DNA from: CBDCYS01 sp965224215
GTDB lineage: Bacteria > Acidobacteriota > Terriglobia > Bryobacterales > UBA6623
Direction of reading: 5' to 3'
Length of the DNA stretch: 64,000 nucleotides
Assembly (NCBI GenBank): GCA_965224215.1
Contig: CBDCYS010000053.1
Coordinates: 62,001-126,000 of the forward strand
In this document: positions 19,000-28,357 of the stretch, one piece after another
Layout: every line of letters begins with the position of its first letter
Position numbering within the stretch: position 1 is the stretch's first letter
Position numbers and translations under genes: made by a program
Notes under the pieces: model-generated
What the model saw: only the letters and a program-made list of their open reading frames with translations
Told to the model about the DNA's origin: nothing
Databases searched by the model: none

Positions 19000-19148
19000 C
19001 GCAATGGGCCTCTCAGAAAACCCTTCACATTTCTTCATAAGGCTCTTCCGGGTTTTTAGTGCCTGACGGCGGTGAGTGACGGGGCTCTCGCCCCTGTGAG
19101 GCCGCCCCGCAGAGCCTGCTTCGGTACGATTCGAGAGCCTTGACAACT

Positions 19149-19170
19149 GTGACAGTTCATAAACTGTCAC
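19149..19170. promoter_or_regulatory. 22-bp motif GTGACA-N6-AAACTGTCAC, copy 2 (perfect 9-bp dyad)
   Basis: Here the motif is a perfect inverted repeat, GTGACAGTT - CATA - AACTGTCAC, 80 bp upstream of the desaturase start at 19251. It shares all outer bases with the copy at 17594-17615. Confidence 0.5.
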
Positions 19171-19250
19171 CACTTCTCTAGTAAGGCTCTCCAAGGCCTC
19201 GTATTCTTGAAAGCGATCAACGATGCAATACAAACAAATAGGGGAAAACC

Positions 19251-19814
19251 GTGGTGCTCATCAAAGCTGTCACCTGCATACTGATCGCGGACTTTCTGTC
19301 GGGGTTCTTCCACTGGTTGGAGGATGCTTGCGGGCAGGAGAATTGGCCGATCACCGGGAAGTTGATCACTGGGCCGAACATCCTCCACCACCATCAACCG
19401 ACCTACTTCACGAGACACACCTGGTTCCAGAGCGCGGACATTCTACTGGAGATGGGGGGTATCGCCCTGCTTGTGGCGTGGTTGCTGAACAGCCTGATCT
19501 GGGAGGTCATGCTGGTCGTCGCTATCGGTGTCAACGCCAACGAGATTCACAAGTGGGCGCATCGGAGCCGCCGCGAAAACGGCCGCCTCATTTCTTTCCT
19601 CCAGGACGTCGGCGTCGTCCAGTCGGTACACCATCACGCCCGGCATCATCAAGGTCGCAAGACCAGCCACTATTGTGTGGTGACCAACTACCTCAACCCC
19701 TTGCTTGACGCCGTTGGTCTGTGGTCCCTTCTTGAGAAGCTGATCTTGGTCCTCTTTCGGGTGCGCCCACGCCCGGACCTGAGTGTTCCTCCAGTCGATC
19801 GACTGCGAGGATAG
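19251..19814 (+). CDS. CarF/TMEM189 (Kua)-family plasmanylethanolamine desaturase homologue
   Basis: This 187-residue membrane protein starts at a GTG. It carries the histidine motifs of the lipid desaturase family: DFLSGFFHWLED, NILHHHQPTYF, NEIHKWAHRSRR and VQSVHHHARHHQG. Hydrophobic segments lie between them (about 1-20 and 65-100). CarF of Myxococcus and human TMEM189 introduce the vinyl-ether double bond of plasmalogens, using oxygen and a di-iron centre held by these histidines. The sequence suggests aerobic plasmalogen synthesis. It is a stand-alone gene downstream of PIG-L, behind a perfect inverted repeat that may be an operator. Confidence 0.85.
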   Translation: MVLIKAVTCILIADFLSGFFHWLEDACGQENWPITGKLITGPNILHHHQPTYFTRHTWFQSADILLEMGGIALLVAWLLNSLIWEVMLVVAIGVNANEIHKWAHRSRRENGRLISFLQDVGVVQSVHHHARHHQGRKTSHYCVVTNYLNPLLDAVGLWSLLEKLILVLFRVRPRPDLSVPPVDRLRG

Positions 19815-20842
19815 GCAGATGCTGCGAGTCTCCACCAACGAATATCAAAAGCGTTTGGAATCTCTCCAGGGCAACCTGACGGCAGCCCCCCCGAAACGAA
19901 CTACAAAGCGCTCGTCCACCGATAACTAATGATAACTAATGATATATCTCGTTACCACCAACAATCAGTGGTTGTTGGTTCGTAAAATACTACAACCAAG
20001 CCACTTAACCTGATTTCTCCGGCTGGGGAATGAAAAGGTCTCCTTCTTGCCCATTGGCTCGAGCGTAGAGCCCTAATCTGGATAGATCCTTTCCCACGGC
20101 GCAGCACCGAGGAATGGCTACGGTCGCGTTTCTTCCCTCGTAGGTTGATTTCCTCAATAGCGGATCGCTACCCCGAAGTCAGGCTGTGTTTACCGAACCG
20201 TGAGAGCGCGTGCCGGTCCCCCGCAGGATAGTTGTCCAAACGAACGGGGGTTGTGGAAACCGTTGGTCAGCGGAACAGGAGGTCAAGGAAAGCGAGCAGG
20301 CGACACCGGCCCGGCACTCTCGCGTCGCCCTAAAGCTGAACCTGTCAAGACAACCCCAAGCAGAAACTATGAACCACTGGCCTGTAGATGAGTTGGGCTC
20401 CAGGTTCTGTAGCTAAAACTTGGGAGGAGTTCCACAGACTCAGAAGAAAAAACTTGGCCCGGAGTCCATGGGGCCTTAGCAGGTCTCTCGGCGAGAGTGG
20501 GGAACTCCGAACCCAAGGAAAAGTTACTGCGCGCGCGCGCAGTAGAAAATCCTTGGGTCCCTTACGCTAGAAAAAACTTGGCCGGACTTTCCGCCTGGCG
20601 TGCAGGGGCAGGATGAGTGGCAACAGGAACCTTCCGCAGGCGGAATGAAACGTCTAGCGCAGGACTGAGCCACTAGAGTTTAGGGCGCAATTCGTCTGAT
20701 CAATGTTGACGATCAACGGCTCCTTATTACGTTCCATGCGCCACAGGAAGGAGCCGCACCAGCGTATGAGGACACACACCACCACCTCGAACCGGAATCC
20801 TAGGGGCGCGGCCCGTACTTCGGCCAACTCTTGGCCGTCTTC
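19815..20842. other. 1-kb region without a recognisable gene
   Basis: Only short open frames without family features are present. A CCCCCGAAACGAACTACA string near 19888 also occurs just after the kinase tail near 14252. The string AAAAAACTTGGCC is repeated near 20445 and 20570. A nested palindrome lies at 20512-20557. The region looks like a scar of decayed mobile DNA. Confidence 0.4.
20512..20557. repeat. 46-nt nested palindrome (cruciform-forming)
   Basis: An outer stem CCCAAGGA / TCCTTGGG (20512-20519 and 20550-20557) encloses the perfect 18-bp palindrome ACTGCGCGCGCGCGCAGT (20526-20543). The core is an alternating GC tract that could form Z-DNA or a hairpin. No gene lies within 280 bp on either side. 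Confidence 0.7.
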
Positions 20843-21150
20843 CTACCGTCCATACTGTTTCAGGATTTTCCGCAAGCGCCCAATCGGCAGCGCGTCCGCG
20901 CGGCTCCCCTGGTGTCCGTCCATGCTCGTCGCCCGCAGCATCGAGTTCAGGATCGCCTCTTCCGTCGCCTCAATGGGCAAACGGACGCCTCCGGGCAGGT
21001 TAAGGGCGGTGCGCGTGTAGGGCAGGGTAGGGGTTCGCTCTTCCTTTGGCGGTGCAAGTTCTTTAGCGAAGTTTTCCTCGATCCAATGTCTCTTTTGGGC
21101 GAAGGCGCAGAAGGCCCGCAAGGTTTCCAGTTCCTTACGGCTCTTGGCGA
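20843..21150 (-). pseudogene. Inverted N-terminal fragment of a tyrosine recombinase
   Basis: Read on the minus strand, the part next to 21150 encodes ELETLRAFCAFAQKRHWIEE and then FAKELAPPKEERTPTLPYTR, the SAM-like N-terminal domain of a phage-type integrase. After PYTR (about 21015) it changes to unrelated sequence that stays open to 20843. The catalytic half starts at 21144 in the opposite direction, so the gene was broken by an inversion at about 21145-21150. Confidence 0.65.
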
Positions 21151-21680
21151 TGCTTTACTCGGGATTGCGGATCTCCGACACGGTCAAGCTCCCGCGCACA
21201 TCCGTTGACCTCAAAACTGGAAAGATGCTGCTACGAGTGATGAAAACCGGTGTGCCGCTCTACCTAAGGCTTGGTCCGCCTGCAATCGAGGCGCTGGAGA
21301 CGTTGCCGATCGAGGGTGAGTACTTTTTCTGGAATGGAAAGTCGAAGCTCGCTACGGCGGTCGGAAACGTCCGGCGCACGATCTCGCGAGTCCTAGCGAC
21401 TGCAGGCGTCGAAGGCCACCCTCACAGGTTTCGAGATACGTTCTCGGTCCGGCTTCTGGAGCAGGGAGAGGACCTGCGAACGGTGCAACTTTTGCTCGGT
21501 CACCAAAGCATCAAGACCACCGAAAAACACTACGCACCGTTTGTCCGCTCGTTCCAGAAGATCCTCGATGCAGCGACCGCGAAGCTGGATTTCGGCACAT
21601 CGCTTGGTACAAAATCTGGTATACAAACGAAAAGAGGCTCTAAGTTATTGAAACTAAAGGAGAGATTTGGCGGAAGCTAG
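21144..21680 (+). pseudogene. Tyrosine recombinase (phage integrase) catalytic half
   Basis: The fragment holds the integrase catalytic residues: arginine in LYSGLRISDTV, the HxxR box in HPHRFRDTF, a histidine in LLGHQSIKTTEKHY, and the nucleophilic tyrosine at the end of that string. The N-terminal core-binding domain is absent here and found inverted next door. The chemistry-bearing residues are intact, but DNA binding would be impaired. Confidence 0.75.
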
Positions 21681-21925
21681 TGGGAGTCGTACTATGAATG
21701 GGCGTTGATTCGACGTAACTTACTCATTCTAGGGAGCAACCGGCCTCGGAGCGTTCACCAAGCCGGTCGGAAATGAAAAGAAGCCCCTGTGCGGTCGTAT
21801 GCTGCAGTTGACGCATCTATCCAGGATTTCCATTTGGGATCCTAGCCTACTGGATTCTACGTTCATTCTCTCTTGAACGCAAGCCGTTCCTGACCGCAGG
21901 CACGCAGCGGGCCGGAGCGAAGCGC

Positions 21926-23005
21926 TCAAACCACTTTCCGCAGCTTCGTGACCCGCCCGATCTCCACAAACTCGGTGATGAAGATGTTGCCTTCGTGGTC
22001 GTAACAACAGCCGTGGGGCGTGATGAATTTCCCAGGCAGAAAGTGTTCGCGTGACTTGTTGCGGCGCTCGCCCGTGTCCGCCAAGCCCACGCCCAGCTTC
22101 GTAATTACTTCGTTCTGGCGGTCCATCAGCGTAACTTCAGCGACCAGATCGGGGACCAGCAGCACCCCGTCTCGCTCATCAAAGTGACACGGCCGCTTGA
22201 CGCCGTAGGCAAACTTAACATGCTCCCCGTCAAGCGTGAACCACTGCAGTCGGTGGTTGTCGCGGTCAGCCACCACCAGCAGCGGCGGCTCCTCGCGCTC
22301 ATCGAGCCAGATCCCATGCGGGCAAATCAACTGGCCCGGCTCGGAACCCGGTCCACCGAAGGTCTTGATGTAGTTGCCGTCCTTGTCGTAGTGATTGATG
22401 AAGTAGGTCCCATAGCCGTCGGTCACATAGATGTCACCGTTGGGAGCAACGGCCAGATTGGTGGGACTGTAGATCAAGCTCCCTTCGTCGTCGTAGCGCC
22501 GTCCGTCGTCGATGGAGGGGTCCGGCTGATAGGACGCTGACTCCGTGGGATAACCAATGCGAAGGATTTCTTCTCCGGCCAGCGTCGTTTTGACAACGAT
22601 GTTACGTCCGATGTCGCACAGGTAGAGAAACTCCTCGCCACCTTCTTTGCGGACTTGCATGCCATGGGCTCCGCCGGCAAACTCGCTTCCCCATGACGTC
22701 ACAAACTTCCCGTCCGGATCGTAAACGACCATCGCATGGTCGCTCGGGCTGTCCTCATGCACGGTGTGGTGTACATAGATGAATCCCTGCTGGTCTTCGA
22801 CGACCGAGTGCGTGTTTCCGTACTTGATGTTGCCGGGCAGCTCACCCCAATCGTGAATGGCTTCGTACACAAATTCCCCCTCTCCCAACACCGGATATTT
22901 CGGATCGGTCTTGCGGCCGCACCCCAAAAGAATCGGGACGGCAACGGCCGTGGCTTTCAGGAAATCGCGCCTTGAGCTTGGTGGCGCATGCTGGTTCAGT
23001 TTCAT
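21926..23005 (-). CDS. Tat-exported NHL-repeat beta-propeller protein
   Basis: The N-terminus has a Tat signal (SSRRDFLKATAVAVPILLGC), whose cysteine could also be lipidated. NHL-type blades follow: APNGDIYVTDGYG, CPHGIWLDEREEPP, LVVADRDNHRLQWF and HDHEGNIFITEF-like text at the end. Length is 359 residues. NHL propellers of this kind resemble the peptidyl-alpha-hydroxyglycine amidating lyase fold and occur in Acidobacteriota and Planctomycetes as secreted proteins of unknown substrate. The gene stands alone, divergent from the repeat region to its right. Confidence 0.8.
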   Translation of the reverse strand: MKLNQHAPPSSRRDFLKATAVAVPILLGCGRKTDPKYPVLGEGEFVYEAIHDWGELPGNIKYGNTHSVVEDQQGFIYVHHTVHEDSPSDHAMVVYDPDGKFVTSWGSEFAGGAHGMQVRKEGGEEFLYLCDIGRNIVVKTTLAGEEILRIGYPTESASYQPDPSIDDGRRYDDEGSLIYSPTNLAVAPNGDIYVTDGYGTYFINHYDKDGNYIKTFGGPGSEPGQLICPHGIWLDEREEPPLLVVADRDNHRLQWFTLDGEHVKFAYGVKRPCHFDERDGVLLVPDLVAEVTLMDRQNEVITKLGVGLADTGERRNKSREHFLPGKFITPHGCCYDHEGNIFITEFVEIGRVTKLRKVV

Positions 23006-23156
23006 CGGTTCACCATTCTGGTTGCGTCGCCCGGTCTTCGTTCCGAAAATAAAAGTGCAGCGAGCAAACCGCCGCGGATCCTTGACGAAATCAAAAGCTC
23101 CGCCATGCTGCGTTTCCCATTATGCAAACTCCGGGCCTCGCGCATTCTTGCGTGCC

Positions 23157-24208
23157 GCAATCGGCCTCCAACCCGGCCCGTAGGGGCGTAGCGTGCTACG
23201 CCCGCTCAAGTTCGCACATTCCGCCGCTAGGGTTTGGGATGGCGGCTGATTCAGGGTGTCCGGTTTTGGCGGGTTTTGAGAGGATTTGAGCGGTTTTGAG
23301 CGGTTTTGAGCGGATTTCAGAAAGTTCATACGCCTTTTGTTCGCCTGTTTTGGCCGGGACGCGGCTCTCCCCTGGGACGCGGTTCTGTTAGTCAGCTTGC
23401 GGGGCAACATTGATCTCGCACGGCTCATTGTTTGTCGCACGGCTCAGTGTTGTCGCACGGCTCGCTCGGTTCGTTTTTGTCTCACGGTTCAGCAACCGGC
23501 TATTGAGTTCTTCGGCTCTTACGTAGCTCTTGCGGTCTCGCTGGGTTCTTCCGGCTTTCTCCTGCATCTGCTCTTGCCTTGCGGGCTGACGGCCAACTCG
23601 GCCGCCGGACTGTTAGACCACTCACTCGCGCTCGGGTAATGATGGAGGGCCCTCCTGCTCCCATCGTATTTGACCTTGGCCTCCTCCCCCGAGGGGAGCA
23701 ACAAGGAGGAGCCTTACAAACGTTCCTTCACGAAAAAGGAGCGGAAACAGTTCCTTGCGCCGTACCAGCGCCCCCGCTGGCTCCACGCTCGGAATCGTCC
23801 CGCTTTTTCCCTGAAGTCCGCTTGCGGGGATCACCCACAAAGCGGAGAGCAACTCGAAACTGTCTTAGCTAAGAAACGGTCGGGTTGGTCCGGTGGACAT
23901 TCCAACCAGTCATTATTCTCATTGTAAGCCACGTGTCAAGCGGGGCTGGCAATTGCTCGAGAATATTGGTGAGTTTAACGGAATACAAGTTGTTTATTGT
24001 CTATTGAAATCGGTGGATTGAAAGTCGCATGGGGGGAAGCAGGAGGCTCGCGCCTGCGGAATGTGCAAATTCCAGCGGGCGTAGCACGCTACGCCCCTAC
24101 GGGCCCGGGCTGGAGGCCGATTGCGGCTCTCCCTTATGACGCGGTTCTACGAGTTGTTGAAATCGATGGATTGAAAGTCGCATTGGGGGGAAGCAGGTGG
24201 CTCGCGCC
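23157..24208. repeat. Repeat-rich non-coding region with REP-like inverted copies
   Basis: About 70 bp at 23157-23225 recur in inverted orientation at 24056-24127. Each copy contains an 8-bp hairpin (GGGCGTAG / CTACGCCC). A 49-bp direct repeat is at 24006-24054 and 24159-24208. A GCGGTTTTGA unit is repeated in tandem near 23280-23310, and TGTCGCACGGCTC recurs three times near 23415-23462. I see no gene between 23006 and 24230. The pattern resembles REP/BIME-type intergenic repeats. Confidence 0.6.
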
Positions 24209-24230
24209 GGTAGATTCCCTCCCTATCGGG

Positions 24231-24443
24231 TCAATCGGTCGGCGGGGTTTCGGAGTTCGCGTTCTCAACAGATGGAAGGCAGTAGTCCCGGTAGAGCTTT
24301 TCGCAGGCCGGGGAGCAGAAGATGTGCTTTTCCCCAGCGACCTCCGCTTCCCAATACTTGGTCGGGATCACCAGACCGCAGCACCCGCAGTAGGTCATCG
24401 TCTGGTCGTACCATTCAGCGTTCTTGTCTTGCCAATGTCCCAT
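24231..24443 (-). CDS. Small cysteine-rich, probably zinc-binding protein
   Basis: The start is taken at the ATG at 24443 (MGHWQDKNAEWY), giving 70 residues. The cysteines YCGCCG and FCSPACEKLY form a CxxC ... CxxxC pattern as in TRASH/MYM-type zinc sites. It lies divergent from the large cytochrome gene starting at 24637. The function is unknown; a metal-sensing or adaptor role is only a guess. Confidence 0.6.
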   Translation of the reverse strand: MGHWQDKNAEWYDQTMTYCGCCGLVIPTKYWEAEVAGEKHIFCSPACEKLYRDYCLPSVENANSETPPTD

Positions 24444-24636
24444 GGTGCGTGGTGGCGCGCTCAAGGCAGTTCGACCCTGCCGTAAACTCGACCGCGGGCC
24501 GCTCGTGTCATCCTACCGCACCGCGCCCGGTTTCGGATCGCCAGGCTGGCTTGTCCGTCCGCGCGGTGAGTACTATTATGTACGTAGACTGCCTAGCGAA
24601 GCCGGACGGAAACGGGGTTCTAGCAGTCAGCTCCGC

Positions 24637-27600
24637 ATGGCCATGCAATCTAGACGAACTCTCCGTTTCGAGCTGGCCATCGGCATTCTGGCCTTCATCG
24701 TTCTCGGGGCCAACCTTTCCGCCCAGCTCTCCCCTGACGAAATCGAATTTTTCGAGAAGAAGATCCGGCCCGTGCTGGCGGAAAAATGCTATGTCTGCCA
24801 CGGCTCGAAAACGGAACCCATGGCCGGCCTCCGGGTCGATTCAAAGGAAGCGCTGCTCAAGGGTGGCAGCCGCGGAACATCGATCGTCTCCGGTGACCCC
24901 GACGCTAGTATTTTGATCCAGGCGATTCGCTACACCGACATCAAGTTGAAGATGCCTCCGAGCGGCAAATTGCCCGACGAGCAGATTCGCGATTTCGAGC
25001 ACTGGGTGAGGATAGGGGCTCCCGACCCGCGAAGCAACTCGCCTGGCCCGGCTGTGACCAAGATAGAAGCAATCGATCTTGAGGAAGGCCGCAAGTTCTG
25101 GGCCTTCCAGCCGCTTCGGCCTGATACCCATGCCGGCGTCAAAGCGTCGGTCAAGCGGAAGGGCTGGGCCACTTCACCGATCGATGACTACGTCCTGGCG
25201 AAACTCGAAGAGAAGGGGCTTTCTCCCGCTCCGCCGGCCGACAAGCGCACACTGATCCGGCGGGTGACATTCGACCTGATCGGGCTGCCGCCGACGCCGC
25301 AAGAGATCGACAATTTCCTGAAGGATGATTCTCCCGGTGCTTTCGAAACGCTTGTCGAGCGTCTGCTTGCCTCGCCTCATTACGGTGAGCGCTGGGGCCG
25401 CCACTGGCTGGACTTGGTGCGCTACGCCGAGACCAACGGCCACGAGTACGACAACGACAAGCTGGACGCTTGGCGCTACCGCGACTACGTCATTCGAGCT
25501 TTCAACAACGATCGGCCCTACGACCAGTTCACGAGGGAGCACATTGCCGGGGATCTGCTCGCCGCCAAACGACTGCGGGAAGACGGTGTCCACTGGGATT
25601 CCCCGCTGGGAACCGGTTTCTACTGGTTCGGCGAAGTCCTCAATTCGCCGACGGATTCCGACAAGTCGCGCGCCGACACAGTCGACAACCAGATCGACGT
25701 TCTCAGCAAAGCCTTCCTCGGGCTCACGGTCGCATGCGCGCGCTGCCACGACCATAAGTTTGATCCGATCCCGACGGCCGACTACTACTCGATGGCCGGC
25801 ATCTTGCACAGCACGGCGATTCGCGAGGGATGGATTGGCTCGCCCGCGCAGGCCGAGCAGGTCGAGAAGCTTGATGGGCGCGTCGCCGAGGTCAATCGCA
25901 ACATTGAATCGCTGCTGGCCGGCGCCGGCCTAACTCCTGCCGAAACATGGAAGCGTTACCTGTTGGCGGCTGGGGAACTGCTTTCGACGAACGAGATTGA
26001 CTTGCCCTGCCGACTCGAAGAACTGGCTGAAGAGCAGGGACTGGAGCGGCTCACGCTAGATCGATGGATGGCGTACCTGCGGCAGGCGGCCAAACAACCC
26101 GATCACCCGCTCTACGCTTTTGCGGCTTTGGCTCAGCCACCGGATGAAGCCCCGCCCGATGACGCCCCATCGGATGAAGCTGATGAGACCGTGTCCGCGT
26201 CGTTCAGTGCTCGGCTCAGCGAGATCCGCGAAACACTCGCGGAGCTAAGCAGAAAAACCGATCCAAATCACCCCGAGAATCTGAAGCGAGGCGACGTTGT
26301 ATTCGAGGATTTCTCCAAGCAAGGCTATGACGGCTGGACCGCCGAGGGACGGGCGTTTGGCTCCGGCCCTGTCCGCGCAATTCCGCCTAACCAGCCGCTT
26401 GCCGGCTACGCAGGTGAAAGCATTGCGAACTCTTTTGGCGGCGGCACCGATCGACTCGTCGGGAGTCTGACGACCCCCAAGTTTCGGATGCCGAAGATTT
26501 ATGTCCACGTTCGGCTAGCCGGTAACGCAAGCGACGCGCCCTTCCCCAAGAACCCAGACACCCGCGTGACCCTTGACGCCGACGGCCACAAGTCTCAAAT
26601 TTTCATTTCGCGACAGCCCGGGGTATGGCAGTGGGTTACGCGCCGCATGACCAAGGAGATCGGCCGCAGCTGCTACTTCGAAATCGTGGACCGAAGCCGC
26701 GTCGGTCACATCGCGGTGGATAAGATCGTTTTCTCTGATTCGCGGGAGCCGCCTCTGTTGGCTCCCGACCCAAGAGTTGTTGAATTGCTCGGAAAGCCTG
26801 GGCTTTCCTCTCTCTCCACTCTCGCCGGCGCTTACACCGAGCTTTACGAGAACGTTTCGGCGAGGTCGAATTCGAGCGCCGAAGCACGCCAGCTCGCTGC
26901 GGCCTTGCGCCCGCCTGGTTCCGCCGAAGACAGTGCTTCTCCATTGCTGCCCGCTGAGCAACGCGACCGCCTGGCCACCCTGCAGTACCAGCGGCGGACG
27001 ATCGCGGACGAGATTCCCGAGTCAGCATTCGGGATGATCAGCAAGGACGAGAATCCCCGCGACGTTGGCATCCATCTGCGGGGAAGCCACCAAAACCTCG
27101 GCGAGCTAGCACCGCGCCAGTTCCTGCAAGTGATCGCGGGCGAGGATCAAGCGCCTTACCGCAATGGCAGCGGTCGCCTGCAATTCGCCGAAACGTTGAC
27201 GAGCGCCGGGCTACCTCTGGCGGCGCGCGTCATGGTCAACCGCATCTGGAGGCACCATTTCAGCACCGGCATTGTCGCCTCGACCGATAATTTCGGCAAG
27301 ACCGGCGAGCGTCCCACGCACCCCGAGCTGCTCGACTTCTTAGCCCGGCAGTTCGTCGCCAGCGGCTGGTCAGTCAAGGCCATGCATCGCATGATGCTCT
27401 TGAGCAGCGCCTACGGCATGTCGAGCAAGGCGGGCCAGCCGGCCTCACAACTCGATCCACGGAACAAGCTGCTGCATCACATGCCAGTCAAGCGTCTCGA
27501 GGCGGAGGTGATCCGGGATTCCGTTCTCGCCGTGTCAGGAAGCCTGAACCGCGATCTGTTCGGGCCCGGCGTGGCGCCCCACATTAGCGAGTATCAGGAC

Positions 27601-28038
27601 GGCCGCGGCAAGCCGCCAACCGGTCCCTTGGACGGTGATGGCCGCCGCAGCATTTATTTGCAGGTGCGCCGCAATTTTCTAACGCCCATGTTTCTTGCGT
27701 TCGATTATCCCTCGCCGATTTCGACGATTGGCCGCCGCGGGTCTTCGACGGTCCCGTCACAAGCACTGATCATGATGAACAACGAGTTCGTCAATCAGCA
27801 GGCGCGTATCTGGGCCGAACGGGTCGCCGCTGAGCAGTTGGACGCCGCCGGCCGAATTCAGGGCATGTTTCTTGCTGCGTTCGGGCGGCCGGCCAGCGGT
27901 GCTGAGGTTGAAGAAGCCACTACATTCCTCGGCGAACAGCGCGCACTTCGCGTTGGCGCCGGCAAGGACGAAGTGCGTCCCTGGGCCGACTTGGCCCACG
28001 TGCTGATGAACTCGACCGAGTTCATTTTCGTGCGGTAA
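24637..28038 (+). CDS. Secreted PSCyt1 - DUF1549 - DUF1553 protein
   Basis: The start at the ATG at 24637 gives a signal peptide (IGILAFIVLGANLSAQ). A heme c site CYVCH follows at residues 51-55 (Planctomycete cytochrome C domain). The DUF1549 domain (about 180-400) carries GERWGRHWLDLVRYAETNG and CARCHDHKFDPI. After a middle carbohydrate-binding-like segment (about 560-720), the DUF1553 domain (about 830-1110) contains the family text MVNRIWRHHF. Length is 1133 residues. Such proteins are abundant in Planctomycetes and Solibacter-like Acidobacteriota, usually paired with DUF1501, and are thought to act in extracellular polymer breakdown. The DUF1501 partner here is one gene away (30054). Confidence 0.9.
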   Translation: MAMQSRRTLRFELAIGILAFIVLGANLSAQLSPDEIEFFEKKIRPVLAEKCYVCHGSKTEPMAGLRVDSKEALLKGGSRGTSIVSGDPDASILIQAIRYTDIKLKMPPSGKLPDEQIRDFEHWVRIGAPDPRSNSPGPAVTKIEAIDLEEGRKFWAFQPLRPDTHAGVKASVKRKGWATSPIDDYVLAKLEEKGLSPAPPADKRTLIRRVTFDLIGLPPTPQEIDNFLKDDSPGAFETLVERLLASPHYGERWGRHWLDLVRYAETNGHEYDNDKLDAWRYRDYVIRAFNNDRPYDQFTREHIAGDLLAAKRLREDGVHWDSPLGTGFYWFGEVLNSPTDSDKSRADTVDNQIDVLSKAFLGLTVACARCHDHKFDPIPTADYYSMAGILHSTAIREGWIGSPAQAEQVEKLDGRVAEVNRNIESLLAGAGLTPAETWKRYLLAAGELLSTNEIDLPCRLEELAEEQGLERLTLDRWMAYLRQAAKQPDHPLYAFAALAQPPDEAPPDDAPSDEADETVSASFSARLSEIRETLAELSRKTDPNHPENLKRGDVVFEDFSKQGYDGWTAEGRAFGSGPVRAIPPNQPLAGYAGESIANSFGGGTDRLVGSLTTPKFRMPKIYVHVRLAGNASDAPFPKNPDTRVTLDADGHKSQIFISRQPGVWQWVTRRMTKEIGRSCYFEIVDRSRVGHIAVDKIVFSDSREPPLLAPDPRVVELLGKPGLSSLSTLAGAYTELYENVSARSNSSAEARQLAAALRPPGSAEDSASPLLPAEQRDRLATLQYQRRTIADEIPESAFGMISKDENPRDVGIHLRGSHQNLGELAPRQFLQVIAGEDQAPYRNGSGRLQFAETLTSAGLPLAARVMVNRIWRHHFSTGIVASTDNFGKTGERPTHPELLDFLARQFVASGWSVKAMHRMMLLSSAYGMSSKAGQPASQLDPRNKLLHHMPVKRLEAEVIRDSVLAVSGSLNRDLFGPGVAPHISEYQDGRGKPPTGPLDGDGRRSIYLQVRRNFLTPMFLAFDYPSPISTIGRRGSSTVPSQALIMMNNEFVNQQARIWAERVAAEQLDAAGRIQGMFLAAFGRPASGAEVEEATTFLGEQRALRVGAGKDEVRPWADLAHVLMNSTEFIFVR

Positions 28039-28357
28039 TTCGGAGCCGCCGCTCCTATACAGGCCCGTGATCCCCCCCCCCCCCCGAAAACCGGTTATCC
28101 CCAGCCACAGATTTGCCTCGATCTTCTGAAATTGGTCTGAGACGGTAGATCCAGACGCATAGTGAGGCGATATGGACGGAATCCATTTGTTTCGCACAAA
28201 TGCGATGCCTAGGGAATATTAGTGCCAGTCTTGCTAGAATGGCGGATCGAAGATTCGCGTTGATTGCCGTTTATGGTCGGCCTTCCGGGTCAGTGAAGAT
28301 AAAGTCACCGAAGTGCAATGTGGCACCTGTGGATATCACTAGGACTAGGACATACTT
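28039..28357. other. Intergenic region with a 14-base C tract
   Basis: Fourteen consecutive C lie at 28072-28085. No gene or clear hairpin terminator is seen. The ATG of the next gene is at 28358 with no strong Shine-Dalgarno sequence. Confidence 0.5.

Noticed and set aside
23270..23480. Tandem GCGGTTTTGA and TGTCGCACGGCTC units as a CRISPR
   Set aside because: Units are adjacent or irregular without unique spacers of constant length.
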